Part shown: one piece after another, positions 1-6,010 of the stretch
Layout: each line of letters starts with the position of its first letter
Numbering within the stretch: position 1 is the stretch's first letter
Origin: Paenibacillus sp.
GTDB taxonomy: Bacteria > Bacillota > Bacilli > Paenibacillales > Paenibacillaceae
DNA length: 7,368 nt
Direction of reading: 5' to 3'
Assembly: GCA_029256665.1 (NCBI GenBank)
Contig: JAQSXN010000180.1
Location: forward strand, 1 to 7,368
Notes under the pieces: generated by a model
Seen by the model: only the letters and a program-made list of their open reading frames with translations
The model's database searches: none
Told to the model about the DNA's origin: nothing
Program-made: the position numbers and the translations under genes

Positions 1-1535
1 TGATCCGCCGCGTTCTTCGCTTCTACAAGCTCGCGGCGTTTGCGGTCTTCGTCCGCGTGCAGCTCGGCGTCCTTCATCATTTGGTCGATATCGGCTTCGC
101 TCAGACCGCCGGAGGACGTGATCGTGATTTTTTGGCTCTTGCCCGTACCTTTGTCAAGAGCGGATACGTTGACGATGCCGTTGGCGTCGATATCGAAGGT
201 GACTTCGATTTGCGGCACGCCGCGAGGCGCCGGCGGAATGTCGCTCAGCGTAAAGCGGCCCAGCGTCTTGTTGCCGTTCGCCATGGAGCGTTCGCCTTGC
301 AGGACGTGAATCTCCACGCCCGGTTGGTTGTCGGCGTACGTGGAGAACACCTGCGATTTGCTTGTCGGGATCGTCGTGTTGCGGTCAATCATCTTCGTGA
401 ATACGCCGCCTGCCGTCTCGATGCCGAGCGACAACGGAGTGACGTCGAGCAATACGACGTCTTTGACGTCGCCCGTCAGGACGCCCGCTTGAACGGCCGC
501 ACCGAGCGCTACGACTTCATCCGGGTTAACGCCTTTATGCGGCTCCTTGCCGATCAGCTTTTTAACCGCTTCTTGTACGGCCGGGATACGAGTCGATCCG
601 CCGACTAGTACAACCTTGTCGATTTGGCTAGCCGACAAGCCGGAGTCGCTGAGCGCTTGGCGAGTAGGACCTAGCGTGCGCTCGACGAGCGCAGCGGACA
701 GCTCTTCGAATTTTGCGCGTGTCAGGTTCATCTCAAGATGCTGCGGCACGCCGTCGACCATCGTGATGAACGGCAGCGAGATCGCCGAAGTCAGCACGCC
801 GGAGAGCTCTTTTTTCGCTTTCTCGGCAGCATCCTTAAGACGTTGCACGGCCGCCTTGTCCTTGGACAGGTCGATGCCTTGATCCTTCTTGAATTCGGCC
901 ACGAGGTGGTCGATGATCACTTGGTCGAAGTCGTCGCCGCCCAGCTTGTTGTCGCCGCTTGTCGCTTTCACTTCGAAGAAGCCGTCGCCCAGCTCCAGGA
1001 TGGAGACGTCGAACGTGCCGCCGCCGAGGTCATAGACAAGAATCGTTTGGTCTTCGGATTTCTCGAGGCCGTAAGCAAGAGCCGCGGCCGTTGGTTCGTT
1101 GACGATGCGAAGCACTTCGAGACCGGCGATTTTGCCCGCATCCTTCGTCGCTTGGCGCTGGCTGTCGTTGAAGTACGCGGGAACGGTAATAACCGCTTGC
1201 GTGACCGTTTGGCCGAGATAAGCTTCCGCGTCGGATTTCAGCTTCTGCAGAATGATGGCGGATATTTCTTGCGGCGTAAACTCTTTGTCGTCGATCTTTT
1301 CCTTATGGTTCGTGCCCATATGGCGTTTAATGGAGATGATCGTGCGATCGGGATTCGTAATCGCTTGGCGCTTCGCCGTCTCGCCGACTACGCGCTCTCC
1401 GTCCTTCTTGAAGCCTACTATGGAAGGCGTCGTGCGGTTGCCCTCCGGATTGGGAATAACGACGGCTTCGCCGCCCTCCATAACGGCTACGCATGAGTTT
1501 GTCGTGCCAAGGTCGATACCGATTACTTTGCTCAT
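1..1535 (-). CDS. dnaK: Chaperone DnaK (Hsp70), C-terminal end beyond window
   Basis: DnaK is the ATP-driven Hsp70 chaperone that binds exposed hydrophobic segments of unfolded proteins with help from DnaJ and GrpE. The first 511 residues are present of the usual 605-620; the missing part is most of the helical lid. All three Hsp70 signatures are visible: IDLGTTNS at 7-14, [12 protein letters not shown] at 167-178 and [14 protein letters not shown] at 308-321. The interdomain linker VLLD is at 361-364, followed by TPLSLGIET and the substrate-binding beta domain, reaching the start of the lid ([16 protein letters not shown]). The ATPase domain lacks the segment between about residues 75 and 85 that proteobacterial DnaK has, which is the Gram-positive form. 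The ATG at 1535 is well placed, with GAGGAGG 8 nt upstream. It is the third gene of the CIRCE-controlled operon; dnaJ would be expected past position 1. Confidence 0.98.
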   Translation of the reverse strand, partial: MSKVIGIDLGTTNSCVAVMEGGEAVVIPNPEGNRTTPSIVGFKKDGERVVGETAKRQAITNPDRTIISIKRHMGTNHKEKIDDKEFTPQEISAIILQKLKSDAEAYLGQTVTQAVITVPAYFNDSQRQATKDAGKIAGLEVLRIVNEPTAAALAYGLEKSEDQTILVYDLGGGTFDVSILELGDGFFEVKATSGDNKLGGDDFDQVIIDHLVAEFKKDQGIDLSKDKAAVQRLKDAAEKAKKELSGVLTSAISLPFITMVDGVPQHLEMNLTRAKFEELSAALVERTLGPTRQALSDSGLSASQIDKVVLVGGSTRIPAVQEAVKKLIGKEPHKGVNPDEVVALGAAVQAGVLTGDVKDVVLLDVTPLSLGIETAGGVFTKMIDRNTTIPTSKSQVFSTYADNQPGVEIHVLQGERSMANGNKTLGRFTLSDIPPAPRGVPQIEVTFDIDANGIVNVSALDKGTGKSQKITITSSGGLSEADIDQMMKDAELHADEDRKRRELVEAKNAAD

Positions 1536-1611
1536 TTGTGTGGCCTCCTCGATTTATAAGTTAAATGCTGCAATTTCCCATATATAAGCTTGCTTTGTCC
1601 GGGACTAGCCC

Positions 1612-2184
1612 TTAGCCGCTAACTTTAACCATTGCGGGGCGCAGGACCTTGTCCTTCAGCATATATCCCTTTTGCACCTCTTCGACGACGATGCCTTCCT
1701 CGTATTCGTCCGACTCCACCTGCATGATCGCTTGATGGAATTCAGGATTAAACGGCTGACCGACGGCTTCGATCGTCTTAAGCCCTTCGGCTTCGAGGGT
1801 TTGGGATAGCTGGCGGAAGATCATGTCCACGCCCTTCGCGAGCGAATCGAAATCGCTGTTGGACGACGCTGCGGCTATCGCGCGTTCGAAGTTGTCCACG
1901 GTCGGGACCAATTGGCTAATGAGCTTCATGGAAGCGTATTGCGCCAGTTCTTCCTTCTCCTTCGCGGTGCGGCGGCGGAAGTTGTCGAAATCCGCTTGCG
2001 CGCGTAAGTATCGCTGCTGATGCTCCTCCGCTTGCTTCGCAAGCTCGGCGAGGCGCGAATCCTCCGTCGAAACGGACTCCTCCTCTGCCTGATCGGCCGC
2101 TTCCGCTTCCGATGGCTGGGTTGTCTGTTCGAAGGTTTCTTCTGCTGTATCTGCTGTTTCGTTATGTTGTTCCTTGGTACTCAC
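1612..2184 (-). CDS. grpE: Nucleotide exchange factor GrpE
   Basis: GrpE is the cytoplasmic cochaperone that releases ADP from DnaK and so resets it for another substrate cycle. Counting from the GTG start the product has 190 residues. The first 45 or so are acidic and disordered-looking (many Glu, Ala, Thr). A long charged helix follows at about 43-90, including RYLRAQADFDNFRRRTAKEK, which forms the dimer stalk. The C-terminal beta domain carries the family signature, QPFNPEFHQAIM at 143-154 and VVEEVQKGYMLKDKVLRPAM at 166-185. The GTG at 2184 is preferred over ATGs at 2214 and 2256 because a near-perfect ribosome site lies 6 nt before it and the upstream reading (SKQGRGHGQMSG) does not look like GrpE. 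It lies between hrcA and dnaK, 76 nt before dnaK, and is controlled by the CIRCE promoter. Confidence 0.98.
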   Translation of the reverse strand: MSTKEQHNETADTAEETFEQTTQPSEAEAADQAEEESVSTEDSRLAELAKQAEEHQQRYLRAQADFDNFRRRTAKEKEELAQYASMKLISQLVPTVDNFERAIAAASSNSDFDSLAKGVDMIFRQLSQTLEAEGLKTIEAVGQPFNPEFHQAIMQVESDEYEEGIVVEEVQKGYMLKDKVLRPAMVKVSG

Positions 2185-2190
2185 CCTATC

Positions 2191-2198
2191 ACCTCCTT
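2191..2198 (-). promoter_or_regulatory. Strong ribosome binding site that fixes the grpE GTG start
   Basis: AAGGAGGT, within GAAGGAGGTGAT and nearly the full anti-16S complement, ends 6 nt before a GTG at 2184. It lies inside the longer in-frame reading from ATGs at 2214 and 2256, neither of which has a comparable site, so translation most likely starts at the GTG. Confidence 0.88.
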
Positions 2199-2236
2199 CG
2201 ATTAATCCGGACATTTGACCGTGGCCCCGTCCCTGC

Positions 2237-3262
2237 TTACTTATACCATCTGCCAAGCAGCGTTCCCATATCCTTCGAGATCAGATCCAGCAGGTTGATC
2301 ACTTTGCCGTATTCCATCCGCGTGGGACCCAGAATGCCGATCGTTCCCAATGCTTCGCCGTTAATGGAATAGGTTGCCGTTATGAGACTGCAGTCGCTGA
2401 TCGCCTTATGGTCGTTCTCCGTGCCGATTCGCACCTGGATGCCCGACGGAAGCGTCGAAAACATCTTCATAATGGTCGGCGTCTCGTCAAGCAGATCCAG
2501 AATCGTCTTGACTTTATCGACGTCCTTGAACTCCGGTTGGGTCAGCATGTTCGTCGTGCCGCTCATGAAGAGACGATGCTCCTCGTCGCTCTGCAGCGCG
2601 CTTTCGAGCACCGCGAGAAGCCCTTCGTAATGGTCGACGTGCCGTTCGAGCTCTTGGCCCACCTCGGAGTACAGCTTCGATTTCAGTCGAATCAGCGGCA
2701 CGCCGACAAGCTTCGTATTCAAGATGTTGACGACCTTCTGCATATCGTCCATGTCAAGATCCGGCGGAATCGAAATGGTGCGGTTCTCCACATGCCCCGT
2801 ATTGGTGACGATAATGGCAACCGCGGATTCCGAGTTCAGCGGCACGAGCCCGAAATGCTTAAGCGACGTATGGAACAACTCCGGTCCGAGCAGTATCGAC
2901 GTATAATTCGTTAAGCTCGACAGGATCATCGCGGTATGCTGGATCACTTGCTCCATCTGGTTCAGCTTATCCGTTACGAATGATTTCATTAAACCAAGCT
3001 CGTTCTCGTTCACCTCGCCTAGCTTGAGCAGGTGATCGACGTAATAACGATAGCCCTTGGTTGATGGCACGCGGCCGGCCGACGTGTGAGGCTGCTCCAG
3101 AAATCCGAGCTCCTCCAGGTCTGCCATCTCGTTCCGAATCGTGGCCGGGCTGAATCCGACGTCTCCGCGCTTCGAGATGCTGCGCGAGCCCACCGGTTCT
3201 GCCGAACGGATATAATCGTCGATGATGGCGTTCAAAATCATTCGTTGTCGTTCCGTCAACAT
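2237..3262 (-). CDS. hrcA: Heat-inducible transcription repressor HrcA
   Basis: HrcA binds the CIRCE element and represses class I heat-shock operons; in B. subtilis its activity depends on GroE, so repression eases when misfolded protein occupies the chaperonin. The product has 341 residues, normal for the family (about 340). The N-terminal winged-helix DNA-binding domain spans about 1-75, beginning MLTERQRMIL. It contains the highly conserved run around 41-66, TIRNEMADLEELGFLEQPHT followed by SAGRVPS, and then TKGYRYYVD. The rest is the GAF-like dimerisation and effector region, with GTTNMLTQPEF and the closing segment GILGPTRMEYGKVINLLD typical of HrcA. It is the first gene of its operon, with CIRCE in its own leader, so it is autoregulated. 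A TTG six bases upstream is in frame but too close to the ribosome site. grpE follows after 52 nt. The usual upstream neighbour hemW is absent; a ger operon sits there instead. Confidence 0.98.
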   Translation of the reverse strand: MLTERQRMILNAIIDDYIRSAEPVGSRSISKRGDVGFSPATIRNEMADLEELGFLEQPHTSAGRVPSTKGYRYYVDHLLKLGEVNENELGLMKSFVTDKLNQMEQVIQHTAMILSSLTNYTSILLGPELFHTSLKHFGLVPLNSESAVAIIVTNTGHVENRTISIPPDLDMDDMQKVVNILNTKLVGVPLIRLKSKLYSEVGQELERHVDHYEGLLAVLESALQSDEEHRLFMSGTTNMLTQPEFKDVDKVKTILDLLDETPTIMKMFSTLPSGIQVRIGTENDHKAISDCSLITATYSINGEALGTIGILGPTRMEYGKVINLLDLISKDMGTLLGRWYK

Positions 3263-3270
3263 ATCCAAAC

Positions 3271-3277
3271 CCTCCTT
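3271..3277 (-). promoter_or_regulatory. Ribosome binding site that fixes the hrcA start
   Basis: AAGGAGG lies 8 nt upstream of the ATG at 3262 but only 2 nt upstream of the in-frame TTG at 3268. The spacing therefore selects the ATG and the N-terminus MLTERQ, which is also how HrcA proteins usually begin. Confidence 0.88.
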
Positions 3278-3313
3278 CGATTTCGCAACGTGTAGCCATG
3301 CTAGCCCTCTTCG

Positions 3314-3340
3314 TTAGCACTCAACATCAATGAGTGCTAA
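3314..3340. promoter_or_regulatory. CIRCE operator (HrcA binding site)
   Basis: This is a perfect match to the CIRCE consensus: TTAGCACTC (3314-3322), a 9-bp spacer, and GAGTGCTAA (3332-3340). HrcA dimers bind this inverted repeat and repress class I heat-shock genes when chaperone supply is adequate. It sits just downstream of the predicted start site and 51 bp before the hrcA start codon, the standard position for operator control of hrcA-grpE-dnaK. Only one copy is present in the window. Confidence 0.98.
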
Positions 3341-3351
3341 TCGCTATTACA

Positions 3352-3381
3352 AAAATACCAAACCAGCTTGACGATTGTCAA
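3352..3381 (-). promoter_or_regulatory. Predicted sigma-A promoter of hrcA-grpE-dnaK
   Basis: Read on the minus strand, a consensus -35 hexamer TTGACA (3381-3376) is followed after 18 nt by TATTTT (3357-3352) as -10. Transcription would start near 3345, a few bases before CIRCE, leaving a leader of about 83 nt before the hrcA ATG. The -35 is perfect. The -10 matches TATAAT only in part, and a 17-nt spacing to GTATTT is an alternative reading. Both hexamers lie inside the terminator hairpin of the upstream operon. Confidence 0.75.
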
Positions 3382-3397
3382 GTCGGTTCGGCATTTT
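3352..3397 (-). terminator. Rho-independent terminator of the ger operon
   Basis: A 21-pair inverted repeat with a 4-nt loop (arms 3397-3377 and 3372-3352, loop 3376-3373) begins 28 nt after the B-subunit stop. As minus-strand RNA it has 17 Watson-Crick pairs, three G-U wobbles and one A-C mismatch (3383/3366). As plus-strand RNA the three wobble positions become A-C mismatches, so the fold favours the minus-strand transcript. The arms are A-rich at the 5' base and T-rich at the 3' base (TATTTTTG), giving the U-tract. It could also end plus-strand transcripts weakly. Confidence 0.8.
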
Positions 3398-3425
3398 AGG
3401 CCAATATTTTCATGTCTGATTCGCT

Positions 3426-4553
3426 TTATTGCTTCGCCGCGGACGTCTCGGAAGCCGCTGAGCTAGACGGCTTGCGCCTTTTGCCCTGCAACAGGCCGGA
3501 GACGCACATCAGCAGGGGGAAAATAAGCAAGTGGATGAGCGAGTAGCCTACCCAGACCTTCTGGATGACCTCGCCGATGTACACGCTGTTGACGTAAGTA
3601 TTCCAAGCGATGATTAGAAGCAGCACGGCAAGCGGATAAATGACGTAACTGGAACTCCGGAGTCCGAGAAGGCTTTCTACCCCTTTTAGCATGGAGAAGA
3701 TAAGCAGCATCGTTTTCAGGAAAAAGGTCATGATCCACAGGGTGATCAATATCCCTTCAACCCGCTGCAGAAAATTGCCCAAATTGATCATTTTCGCCAA
3801 CGCGAAAGCGGGGAACGAGCTATTGGCCGACTGCTCGATGCCAAGAATGAGCACGCTGAACAGTACAACCATGACTAAGAGCAAGTGACCGAGCGACATG
3901 CCCCCGATGTAGGCTTGTTTCCATTTTCGCGCATCGCCTAGCTCTGGGACGAACACGAGCATGACGATCAGCTCTTGGAACATGGAAGAATGGAGCCCGG
4001 ATATTAGAATGGGCGGCCAGCCTCCTTCCAGCATAGGAGCGATATATTCCCATTTGACTTGGGGAAGCAACGCCAATATCAAGACAAGAAAAAAAAACAG
4101 CATCCACGGAAACATCAATTCGCCAAGCCTTGCGAGAACGACCACGCTCATTTTGGCGCACATGACGCATGCGGCTAAAAACAAGATTTGCACGACGTCG
4201 ATCGGCGTATCCGGCAAAACCTCGCTAGTCAGAAAAAAACCAAGATTGCCTAACAGCGTTCCCGCCAAGATCAAAAAATAAAATAAATACAGCGAAGTGA
4301 CCGCTTTGCCCGGCCACTTTCCGAAAGAGCTGCGGAACATCGTAAACAACGATTGGCCCGGAAACAGGCGAGCGATCGCTATATACAGCAAGGCCATGCA
4401 CAAGTTGATCAGGTAACCGGTTAAGCTGCCGATCCACGCGTCTTCCCTTGCCACCGACGCCAGTCCCGCTGGCGTCACCAGAATGGACGTGCCGACGGTC
4501 AAGCCGAACGTCATAATAAGAAACTGCCGGACGTCCAATCCGTTTTTCATCAT
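3426..4553 (-). CDS. GerAB/GerKB-type spore germination permease (B subunit)
   Basis: This is the B subunit of the receptor, an integral membrane protein related to amino-acid permeases of the APC superfamily. In well-studied receptors the B subunit carries the nutrient-binding site. The 375-residue product is almost entirely hydrophobic, with about ten helices: roughly 10-31, 39-62, 84-108, 116-137, 144-164, 183-204, 219-240, 266-290, 304-321 and 335-355. A basic, Ser/Ala-rich C-terminal tail follows (GKRRKPSSSAASETSAAKQ). Length and topology match the spore germination permease family. Two ATGs are adjacent at 4553 and 4550. The weak AGGTG ribosome site lies 4 nt from the first and 7 nt from the second, so 4550 (MKNGLDVRQF) may be the true start. 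It is the last gene of the ger operon: a strong hairpin begins 28 nt after its stop. A run of nine T residues in the coding strand (4097-4089) encodes part of the FFF in helix 5. Confidence 0.93.
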   Translation of the reverse strand: MMKNGLDVRQFLIMTFGLTVGTSILVTPAGLASVAREDAWIGSLTGYLINLCMALLYIAIARLFPGQSLFTMFRSSFGKWPGKAVTSLYLFYFLILAGTLLGNLGFFLTSEVLPDTPIDVVQILFLAACVMCAKMSVVVLARLGELMFPWMLFFFLVLILALLPQVKWEYIAPMLEGGWPPILISGLHSSMFQELIVMLVFVPELGDARKWKQAYIGGMSLGHLLLVMVVLFSVLILGIEQSANSSFPAFALAKMINLGNFLQRVEGILITLWIMTFFLKTMLLIFSMLKGVESLLGLRSSSYVIYPLAVLLLIIAWNTYVNSVYIGEVIQKVWVGYSLIHLLIFPLLMCVSGLLQGKRRKPSSSAASETSAAKQ

Positions 4554-4574
4554 CTCGCACCTACCGAATCAATA

Positions 4575-4796
4575 TTATGGAAGCAATCTGTTAATCGGGG
4601 CGCTAATATACCGGATCCATTCCATCGGGCGAGGCAGCGGCACGCCCGCCCACTCCGCGGCCATCGCGCACGTCGCGATCAGCCAGACGGTCGCGAACGT
4701 CCACGCATCCCTTTTCGACCGCAACGATCTCAAATTCGGAATCTCGACTAACAGAATAACGGGCATACACAGCGTAATGGCCATACTCCAGTTCAT
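4575..4796 (-). CDS. Small two-helix membrane protein in ger operon, candidate D subunit
   Basis: This 73-residue ORF lies between the C and B subunit genes. Its ATG overlaps the C-subunit stop (ATGA, 4796-4793), a GGAGA sits about 4 nt upstream of the start, and B begins 21 nt after its stop. This spacing is what a genuine coupled gene would show. The product has two hydrophobic segments, about residues 4-19 (MAITLCMPVILLVEIP) and 31-49 (WTFATVWLIATCAMAAEWA). A basic loop, RSLRSKRD, separates them, and the C-terminal tail is short, proline-bearing and amphipathic, ending INRLLP. Small two-transmembrane D proteins encoded in or beside GerA-type receptor operons are known in Bacillus and reported to modulate receptor function; size, topology and position match them. 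I cannot show homology from sequence alone, so the D assignment is inference. The alternative is an unrelated small membrane protein. The large minus-strand ORF that overlaps it in another frame is arginine-rich and looks like a shadow. Confidence 0.75.
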   Translation of the reverse strand: MNWSMAITLCMPVILLVEIPNLRSLRSKRDAWTFATVWLIATCAMAAEWAGVPLPRPMEWIRYISAPINRLLP

Positions 4797-6010
4797 CGGT
4801 TCTCCATATCCTTCTTAAGCGGCTGCACGATAGAACCGATTTTGCGAACGGCAACGGCCACTTCGACATCCACTTTCGCGTTTTTGAAATAATCGTCCCA
4901 ATTCGCTTTGTAAGAGGCCCAGACTTTGGGCTCTTGGCGATGAAGCGCCTCGCCGAATCCGTAAATATCCGAACCGAATTTATTCTGCACCTCGCGGATG
5001 TTGCGGCTTGTGTAATTTCGCGCCTGTTTCTCAAGCATCGCTTCGATCGCCGTGATCGTCGCGGGATCCGCCATATCCAAATTGCATTGAATGGCGTCAA
5101 CGTTCGCTTCAAGACTCATCCGCACGTTGAAGGCCGGTTCGCCCTCCGCGTCGGTATATGCATCGATCTTCGACTTGGAGCTCAGGATGCCAACGCTGAC
5201 GAATCCTTGATGGCCTTGCGGACAAGGCACTTGCCCGATTGTACCGGACACGTCGTTCAGCAAATAATTCACCGTCTTGCTGTCGTCCTCGCCTAACCAC
5301 CCTACCAGCTTATCCTTCTTGAACACGGCCAAACCCTCGTGCAGAAGCAAAGTCTCCGGTCGCACGTTCTTTAGCAGCTCGTTGCTTCGCCCTTTCTTCT
5401 TGTCGCCGTTCACCCTCACTCCGGAGAGGACGGGATTGGAGCCGCCGCGGTCCATCACGGTGATAAAGTGCTGCAACGTAATTCTGCCCGTAGCCGCCCA
5501 TTTCTTATCGGACACCAAAATGGAAGAATATAACGATTCGGCCGGCACTTTTTCGAACGGGGTAACGACGCTTAACACGTCTCGGGCATTGGATTGTTTG
5601 GCGACCAGCATATAGAAATCATTGCGCAGCTCGTGGTTGCGCGCCACATAGTCCAATATAGGGATGAGCCCCCGTCTGGCGAGCGATTCGCCGAAAACCA
5701 TCACCCTTAGATGGGAGAGATACAGCTGTCTCGGCGCCTTGCTCAACATGCGTTGCAGCGCGTCGGGTATCGAGCCTCCTTTCTCCGTATAGGTGACGAC
5801 GGTCGCGGCGCCCGATGGGCTTCGCAGAGTGCCGACCTCATTGGGATTGACGACCTGCGCGGAGATTAGATAATCTTTGCCTTCCAAGTCGATGCCCAGC
5901 GCGACGACTACGGCCAAATCATTAAGCTCCCTTCTATTCCAGCATCCGGCCAACAGCGACGAAAGGATGATAAGTAAGGCTAACGCAATAACACGATTTC
6001 TCCTCGTCAT
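4793..6010 (-). CDS. Ger(x)C family spore germination lipoprotein (C subunit)
   Basis: This is the C subunit of the germinant receptor, a lipoprotein anchored to the outer face of the spore inner membrane. The product has 405 residues, close to GerKC-like proteins. The N-terminus is a classic lipoprotein signal: basic MTRRNR, a hydrophobic stretch to about residue 20, then the lipobox LLAGC with Cys23 as the predicted lipidation site. It is followed by WNRRELNDL, the typical start of mature GerC proteins. Other family-like segments are LYLSHLRVMVFGESLARRG at about 96-114 and, near the C-terminus, SDIYGFGEALHR at 347-358 with two downstream tryptophans. The frame is open upstream to an ATG at 6175, but I chose the ATG at 6010. 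It puts the signal peptide at the N-terminus, has GAGG about 7 nt upstream, and overlaps the A-subunit stop as ATGA. The stop in turn overlaps the next small ORF by four bases, which suggests coupled translation. Confidence 0.95.
   Translation of the reverse strand: MTRRNRVIALALLIILSSLLAGCWNRRELNDLAVVVALGIDLEGKDYLISAQVVNPNEVGTLRSPSGAATVVTYTEKGGSIPDALQRMLSKAPRQLYLSHLRVMVFGESLARRGLIPILDYVARNHELRNDFYMLVAKQSNARDVLSVVTPFEKVPAESLYSSILVSDKKWAATGRITLQHFITVMDRGGSNPVLSGVRVNGDKKKGRSNELLKNVRPETLLLHEGLAVFKKDKLVGWLGEDDSKTVNYLLNDVSGTIGQVPCPQGHQGFVSVGILSSKSKIDAYTDAEGEPAFNVRMSLEANVDAIQCNLDMADPATITAIEAMLEKQARNYTSRNIREVQNKFGSDIYGFGEALHRQEPKVWASYKANWDDYFKNAKVDVEVAVAVRKIGSIVQPLKKDMENR

Noticed and set aside
57..608. 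Plus-strand ORF of 183 residues antisense to the 3' part of dnaK
   Set aside because: Same mirror frame as the 738-1496 ORF; composition (Arg, His, Val, Asp rich) is that of a codon-complement shadow.
738..1496. Long plus-strand ORF (252 residues) antisense to dnaK
   Set aside because: It is codon-aligned with dnaK on the opposite strand and is open only because dnaK avoids TTA, CTA and TCA codons. This antisense dnaK reading is a known source of false annotations as NAD-specific glutamate dehydrogenase. It has no ribosome site, and the antisense frame is interrupted at CTA codons of dnaK (for example at the VLVGGST motif).
1536..1611. Possible regulatory or processing structure between grpE and dnaK
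   Set aside because: The 76-nt gap shows only short, weak inverted matches (such as GGG..CCC and GCAA..TTGC) and the dnaK ribosome site; nothing resembles a terminator, promoter or second CIRCE.
2408..2914. Plus-strand ORF of 168 residues antisense to hrcA
   Set aside because: It lies entirely within a well-supported gene, is rich in Arg and His, and has no recognisable motif or upstream ribosome site.
2967..3320. Minus-strand ORF of 117 residues starting inside CIRCE
   Set aside because: Its start lies in the operator and it runs out of frame through the conserved HrcA DNA-binding domain; no ribosome site fits.
4603..5112. Minus-strand ORF of 169 residues spanning the C-subunit 3' end and the small D-like ORF
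   Set aside because: It is out of frame with both, extremely arginine-rich at its start, and lacks a ribosome site; the two genes it covers have better start signals and coupling.
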